This document shows, in pieces, positions 59,895 through 64,000 of a stretch of DNA of 64,000 nt. The notes beneath the pieces were generated by a model. The model made no database searches and was not told where the DNA came from. It saw nothing but the letters and a program-made list of their open reading frames with translations. Source of the DNA: Corynebacterium bovis DSM 20582 = CIP 54.80 (GTDB taxonomy: Bacteria > Actinomycetota > Actinomycetes > Mycobacteriales > Mycobacteriaceae). The DNA lies in contig NZ_CP047187.1 of NCBI RefSeq assembly GCF_030408615.1, positions 496,001 through 560,000 of the forward strand, written 5' to 3'. The position numbers and the translations under genes were made by a program. Each line of letters begins with the position of its first letter. The stretch's first letter is position 1.

Positions 59895-60734
59895 ATGGCT
59901 GAGAAGAAGAACATCAAGGATCTTTTCGACGCAACCGCATACGACAAGTCCGGCGACAAGCTCGGCAGCGTCAAGGAGATTTTCGTTGACGACCGCACCG
60001 GTCAGCCGACGTTCGTCGAGGTCAACCACGGCCTGTTCGGCATGAGCAGCAGCCTCGTCCCGCTGCGCGGCCACCGCCTCGAGGACGGCAAGCTCAACCT
60101 CGCCTTCGAGAAGGACCGCATCAAGGATGCGCCGGGTCTCGACGCGGAGAAGGGCCTCACCCCCGAGGACCAGAACCGCATCTACGCCCACTACGGCCTG
60201 GACCGTGCCGACGAGGGTGACACCTACGTGACCGACGCCGACCGCAACGCCGGTCAGCAGCAGGCCGCGGCGGGCGCCGGGACCGGTGCCGCCGCCGGTG
60301 CGGGGACGACGTCCAAGGGTGGCACGACGACGGCCAACGGCGCCGGCGACCAGGAGATCATCCGCTCCGAGGAGCAGCTGAACGTCGACAAGGACCGCGT
60401 CGCCACCGGCGAGGCCCGTCTGCGCAAGTACGTCACCACGGAGAAGGAGACCGTCGAGGTCCCCGTCTCCCGCGAGGAGGTGCGTGTCGAGCGCACCCCG
60501 ATCTCCGAGTCCGACGCCAAGAACTACGACGGCAACATCGGTGAGCAGGAGGCGTCCGTCACGCTGCACGAGGACAAGGTCAACGTGTCCAAGGAGTCCG
60601 TGCCGGTGGAGAAGGTCTCCCTCGGCAAGGAGCAGGTCACGGACACCAAGCGTTACTCCGACGACGTCCGTAAGGAGCACATCGACACCGAGGGTGTCAA
60701 GGGCACCAACGACGTCGACGGCAAGCGGAAGTAA
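59895..60734 (+). CDS. PRC-barrel and DUF2382 (YsnF-like) stress-type protein
   Basis: A 279 aa soluble, highly charged protein. The PRC-barrel domain (about 1-75) has KDLFDATAYDKSGDKLGSVKEIFVDDRTGQP. An A/G/T linker (about 115-150) joins a DUF2382 domain (about 150-265) with IIRSEEQLNVDKDRV, LRKYVTTEKETVEVPVSREE and VSKESVPVEKVSLGKEQV. Such proteins are linked to general stress in other bacteria; the function is not known. The ATG at 59895 follows AAAGGA. It lies between eccD and eccC, where ESX-4 loci normally have no extra gene. Confidence 0.88.
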   Translation: MAEKKNIKDLFDATAYDKSGDKLGSVKEIFVDDRTGQPTFVEVNHGLFGMSSSLVPLRGHRLEDGKLNLAFEKDRIKDAPGLDAEKGLTPEDQNRIYAHYGLDRADEGDTYVTDADRNAGQQQAAAGAGTGAAAGAGTTSKGGTTTANGAGDQEIIRSEEQLNVDKDRVATGEARLRKYVTTEKETVEVPVSREEVRVERTPISESDAKNYDGNIGEQEASVTLHEDKVNVSKESVPVEKVSLGKEQVTDTKRYSDDVRKEHIDTEGVKGTNDVDGKRK

Positions 60735-60755
60735 CACCGCAGCTCCACCCGTCGC

Positions 60756-60799
60756 GCACCCGCTCGTCCCCAGGATCCGTCCCGGGGGTGGGCGGGTGC
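60756..60799 (+). terminator. Terminator after the PRC-barrel gene
   Basis: GCACCCGC and GCGGGTGC pair around a 28-base loop about 20 bases past the stop codon. Confidence 0.5.
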
Positions 60800-60949
60800 C
60801 GCATGTGTGCTGTAGGGTGTCGGGGGAACGCGGTGCCGGGGCGGAGGGGTGCCGCGCGGGGTGGGGGACGCCGTTCCCGGCCCCGGGGTCCGCCCGGGTG
60901 CGTCGGTGCACCGGGGGACCGGGGGAGCTCCGCCGGGGGAGGGGACGCC

Positions 60950-63900
60950 GTGAAGGTCAAGGCACCGCCGTCTGTGCCACAGGAGGCGCAGCCGTTCACC
61001 AGGCTCGTCATGCCCGTCGTGATGCTCGTCGCGGTCGGGGGCATGGTCGGGGCGATGGTGCTCTCGGGTGCCGGCCGGTCGCCGATGACCTTCGCGTTCC
61101 CGCTGATGATGGTGGGGTCGGTCATCGCCTCGCTCGCCCCGCGTCAGGATGTCGACGGCCGCCGCCGCGCGTACCACCGTCACCTCGGGGAGGTTGTGGA
61201 GGAGGTCGCGGAGTCCCGACGCCGCCAGCGTGAGCGGGCCGCGGCGGCGCACCCGGACCCGGACGTGCTGTGGACGCTGACGGGGACGGGGACGTCGGCC
61301 CCCGCCGGGGTCGTCCGCGTCGGGGTGGCCGGCCAGGCCCCGGACGAGCCGCTGGACGTCGCGGTGACCGGGTCGCCGGAGGATCTCGAACCGCTGTGCG
61401 TGGCGTCGCTGCGGAACCTGCTCGACGCGGCGGCGACGGTCCCGGGGCCGGTCTCGGTCGACCTGCAGGACTGCGCATGCGTCGTCGTCACCGGGCCGCG
61501 CGGGCCGGGGCTCGTGCGCGCGATGCAGGCGCAGCTCGCCCTCCACGACCCGGCGGCGGTGACCGTGCGGGGGCCGCACGACCGGTGGCTGCCGCACCAC
61601 GGTCCCCTCACGGTGACGTTCGCGGACGGGTCGGCGCCGGTCGCCCGGGGCACGGTCGTGCACTCGCCCACCCCGGAGTGGGAGGAGTTCGCCCGGCGGG
61701 AGGGGGTGTTCCTCGACGCCCGGGACGACGGCACCCTCGCGGTGTGGGCGTCCGGGGGCTGGCGTGACACGGGGCGGGCGGACCAGTTGAGCGACGTGGA
61801 GCTCGAGCTCGTGTGCCGGCGGCGCGCCCGGTGGGAGGACCGGGGGTCGCTGCTCGACCTGCCCGGCGGGGACCTCACGGCCCCGGTCGGGGTGGTCGTG
61901 GACGACGGGCCGCAGTCCGGGCGGCCGTTGACGCTCGACATCCGGGAGTCCGCCCTGGGCGGCATCGGCCCGCACGGCCTGTGCATTGGTGCGACCGGGT
62001 CGGGGAAGTCGGAGTTCCTGCGCACGGTCGTCGTGAGCTTCGTCCACCACCACCCGCCGGAGGAGCTCAACGTCGTGCTCGTCGACTTCAAGGGTGGTGC
62101 GGCGTTCCTCGGGCTCGAACGACTGCCGCACACGAGCGCGGTCATCACGAACCTCTCGGAGGACGCGGTGCTCGTCGACCGGATGCAGGATGCGCTGCTG
62201 GGGGAGATGCACCGCCGGCAGGAGCGGCTCCACGCGGCGGGCCTGTCGACGGCGGCGGAGTTCAACCGCCGGTGGCCGGGCGAGATGCCCGCCCTGCTGA
62301 TCGTCGTCGACGAGTTCTCCGAGCTCCTCCACGCCCGCCCCGAGTTCGCCGACGTCTTCGCGGCGGTCGGGCGCCTCGGGCGGAGCCTGCGGATGCACCT
62401 GCTGCTCGCCTCGCAGCGTCTGGAGGAGGGTCGGCTGCGCGGACTGGAGTCACACCTGAGCTACAGGATCGCGCTGCGCACGTTCTCCGCGCAGGAGTCC
62501 CGGGCGCTCATCGGCACGTCGGCGGCCTATGAACTGCCGCCGCAACCGGGTGCGGCGATCCTCGCCGCGCAGGGGCACACCGTGCGGTTCCAGGCCGCGT
62601 ACGTGTCCGGCCCGGAGCATCCGCGGGAGCGGCGGGTCGTCCGCCCGCTGGGGAGTGAGCCGGAGGCGACGCGGAGCACGTTCGACCTCGTCGTCGACAG
62701 CCTCGCCGGACCGTGCCGCCACCCGGTGTGGCTGCCACCGCTGCCGGCCGAGCTGCCGGCCAGCGCCGTCGTCGTGGAGTCCGAGCCGCTCACGGCCGTC
62801 GTCGCGCGGGAGGACCTGCCGTTCGAGGGGCGGCAGCAGCCGTTCACGATGGACCTCCGGCGCCGGCACTGGATCGTCGTCGGACGCCCGCAGTCCGGCA
62901 AGACGACGCTGGTCCGGGCGGTCGCCCTGGCCCTCAGCCTGTCGAGCCCCGGGGTCGCCGTCTACGTCGTCGACGGCGGGGGTGCACTCACGGAGCTCGG
63001 CCGGTTGCCGCAGGTCGCCGCCGTCGCGGGCCCCGGTCTCGTCGACCGGGTGCTCGACGACGTCCTCCTGCGCATGGAGTCCCGGTCGCCCACGGTGCTG
63101 CTCGTCGACGGGCTCGACGCCGTCGGCGACGACCCCCGGCTCGTGGACATCGCGACGCGCGGGCTGGACCGCGGGACGCACCTCGTCGTCACGTCCCTGC
63201 GGTGGATGATCCGCCCGCAGCTGCGCGACGCCCTCACCGGGGCCGTCGAGCTCGCGGTGGACCCGGCGGAGTCACGGTTCCGCCGGGCGCAGGCGGCGAT
63301 GCCCGACGTCCCGGGGCGTGGACTGTCGCCGGCGGGGCGGCAGATCCAGGTCGTCACCGTCACCGCGCAGGACATCGGGCACGGCCGCCGGGTCGCCGTG
63401 GGCCGCGGGGAGCCGGAGCTGCGGATGCGGGTCCTCCCGGCGCACCTCACCCGTGCTGACCTGGCCGGACTCGTCGACGTCGGACGTGCCCGGGGCCGCC
63501 ACCGCACCGCGGGCGACCCGCTGCTCCGCCTGGACGGCGTGCCCCTCGGGGTCGGTGGGCCGCGGCTGGAGCCGGTGACGTGGGACCTCGGCGGCCACCC
63601 CCACCTCACCGTCGTCGGGGAGGCCGGCGCCGGCGCGACCACCGCCCTGCGCACCGTCCTGCGTGGTCTCGCGGCCATCGGGGAGGACCAGCCCGGGTCC
63701 GTGCGGCTGCTCACCGGCGACGTCCGCCGTGGGCTCCTCGGCGAACCCGGCTACCGCAGCGGGGCCGCCTGGGCTGCTGAGCTGGAGGACATCGTCGAGA
63801 CCCTCTCCCACCGGATCCCCGCGGACCTGGACGGGCTCACCCCCACCCAGGTCCGGGAACGGTCCTGGTGGGACGGGCCGGAGATCGTCCTGGTCGTCGA

Positions 63901-64000
63901 CGACGCCGACCACGTCGACCCGGCCCTCACCGGGGCCCTGGTGCCGCTGCTCCCGCACGCGCGCGACATCGGGTTGCACGTGGTGCAGGCGCGGCGCAGC
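60950..64000 (+). CDS. eccC: ESX-4 type VII secretion ATPase EccC (partial, runs off window)
   Basis: 1017 codons with no stop before the right edge. The GTG at 60950 follows GGGGAGGGG. Two membrane helices lie at about 20-41 and 47-64. The first FtsK/SpoIIIE domain has GATGSGKSEFL (Lys353), GGAAFLGLERLPHTSA and Walker B LLIVVDEF (Asp454/Glu455). The second domain has GRPQSGKTTLV (Lys651). The third has GEAGAGATT (890-898), where Ala896 replaces the Walker A lysine, so it probably does not bind ATP well. EccC powers secretion and recognises WxG-type substrates. By ESX-4 synteny the Rv3446c-like gene, esxU/esxT and rplM-rpsI would be expected further right. Confidence 0.93.
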   Translation, partial: MKVKAPPSVPQEAQPFTRLVMPVVMLVAVGGMVGAMVLSGAGRSPMTFAFPLMMVGSVIASLAPRQDVDGRRRAYHRHLGEVVEEVAESRRRQRERAAAAHPDPDVLWTLTGTGTSAPAGVVRVGVAGQAPDEPLDVAVTGSPEDLEPLCVASLRNLLDAAATVPGPVSVDLQDCACVVVTGPRGPGLVRAMQAQLALHDPAAVTVRGPHDRWLPHHGPLTVTFADGSAPVARGTVVHSPTPEWEEFARREGVFLDARDDGTLAVWASGGWRDTGRADQLSDVELELVCRRRARWEDRGSLLDLPGGDLTAPVGVVVDDGPQSGRPLTLDIRESALGGIGPHGLCIGATGSGKSEFLRTVVVSFVHHHPPEELNVVLVDFKGGAAFLGLERLPHTSAVITNLSEDAVLVDRMQDALLGEMHRRQERLHAAGLSTAAEFNRRWPGEMPALLIVVDEFSELLHARPEFADVFAAVGRLGRSLRMHLLLASQRLEEGRLRGLESHLSYRIALRTFSAQESRALIGTSAAYELPPQPGAAILAAQGHTVRFQAAYVSGPEHPRERRVVRPLGSEPEATRSTFDLVVDSLAGPCRHPVWLPPLPAELPASAVVVESEPLTAVVAREDLPFEGRQQPFTMDLRRRHWIVVGRPQSGKTTLVRAVALALSLSSPGVAVYVVDGGGALTELGRLPQVAAVAGPGLVDRVLDDVLLRMESRSPTVLLVDGLDAVGDDPRLVDIATRGLDRGTHLVVTSLRWMIRPQLRDALTGAVELAVDPAESRFRRAQAAMPDVPGRGLSPAGRQIQVVTVTAQDIGHGRRVAVGRGEPELRMRVLPAHLTRADLAGLVDVGRARGRHRTAGDPLLRLDGVPLGVGGPRLEPVTWDLGGHPHLTVVGEAGAGATTALRTVLRGLAAIGEDQPGSVRLLTGDVRRGLLGEPGYRSGAAWAAELEDIVETLSHRIPADLDGLTPTQVRERSWWDGPEIVLVVDDADHVDPALTGALVPLLPHARDIGLHVVQARRS

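Noticed and set aside
1..64000. tRNA, rRNA or insertion sequences
   Set aside because: No cloverleaf, rRNA core or transposase-like frame was recognised anywhere in the window.

Overview
The window is a very GC-rich stretch (by eye about 70% G+C) of an actinobacterial chromosome. The best fit is a high-GC Corynebacterium. The signs are HtaA-type haemin-binding surface proteins, DtxR-like operators, a formate dehydrogenase locus (fdhD, fdhF and a small DUF6457-like gene) between rplE and rpsH as in C. glutamicum, a DUF6541 membrane protein after truA, an ESX-4-like type VII secretion locus beside the alpha operon, and no rpmJ next to infA. I see no rRNA, tRNA, CRISPR array, transposase or integrase.

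The backbone is the S10-spc-alpha ribosomal protein supercluster on the + strand. It comes in blocks: rpsJ to rpsQ (663-5849); rplN-rplX-rplE (11781-13038); rpsH-rplF-rplR-rpsE-rpmD-rplO (38233-40915); secY-adk-map (41338-44224); infA (44605-44826); rpsM-rpsK-rpsD (45121-46542); rpoA-rplQ (46783-48420); then a DUF998-like gene and truA. Most genes within a block overlap by 1-4 bases or are only a few bases apart. Several blocks restart from their own promoter of the form TTGnnn or TTTCAC, 17-18 bp, TAnnnT-like (rplN, rpsH, secY, infA), and strong hairpin terminators close the blocks.

Two islands split the supercluster. Island 1 (about 6.0-11.4 kb, - strand) is an iron-siderophore import operon: two FecCD permeases, an ATPase, a siderophore-interacting flavoprotein and an alpha/beta hydrolase, under a DtxR-like box, with no binding protein of its own. 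Island 2 (about 13.2-37.7 kb) has several parts. The first is haem acquisition: a two-domain HtaA protein with an LANTG sorting-like tail, an HmuT-like lipoprotein, a one-domain HtaA protein with PT/E/K repeats, and a divergent membrane protein behind DtxR-like sites. The second is molybdenum metabolism: moaA, modA, modB, moeA, a MobA-MoeA fusion, moaD, moaC, mog, moaE, a MoeB-rhodanese fusion, fdhD, fdhF and the DUF6457-like gene. Between the two halves of the molybdenum set lie a lipoprotein, a MarR regulator and a lower-GC AAA ATPase plus RloB-like TOPRIM pair that looks like an antiphage module. The molybdenum genes would supply cofactor to FdhF.

After truA come a large DUF6541 membrane protein and an ESX-4-type locus: an EccE-like protein, EccB (apparently frameshifted), MycP, EccD, an inserted PRC-barrel/DUF2382 stress protein, and EccC, which runs off the right edge. 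The eccB and mycP 3' ends overlap antisense by 262 bp.

A short GC-rich hairpin with a GACGACGCC-like core recurs many times, both between genes and inside low-complexity linkers of coding regions. It is the main structure here that no gene explains.
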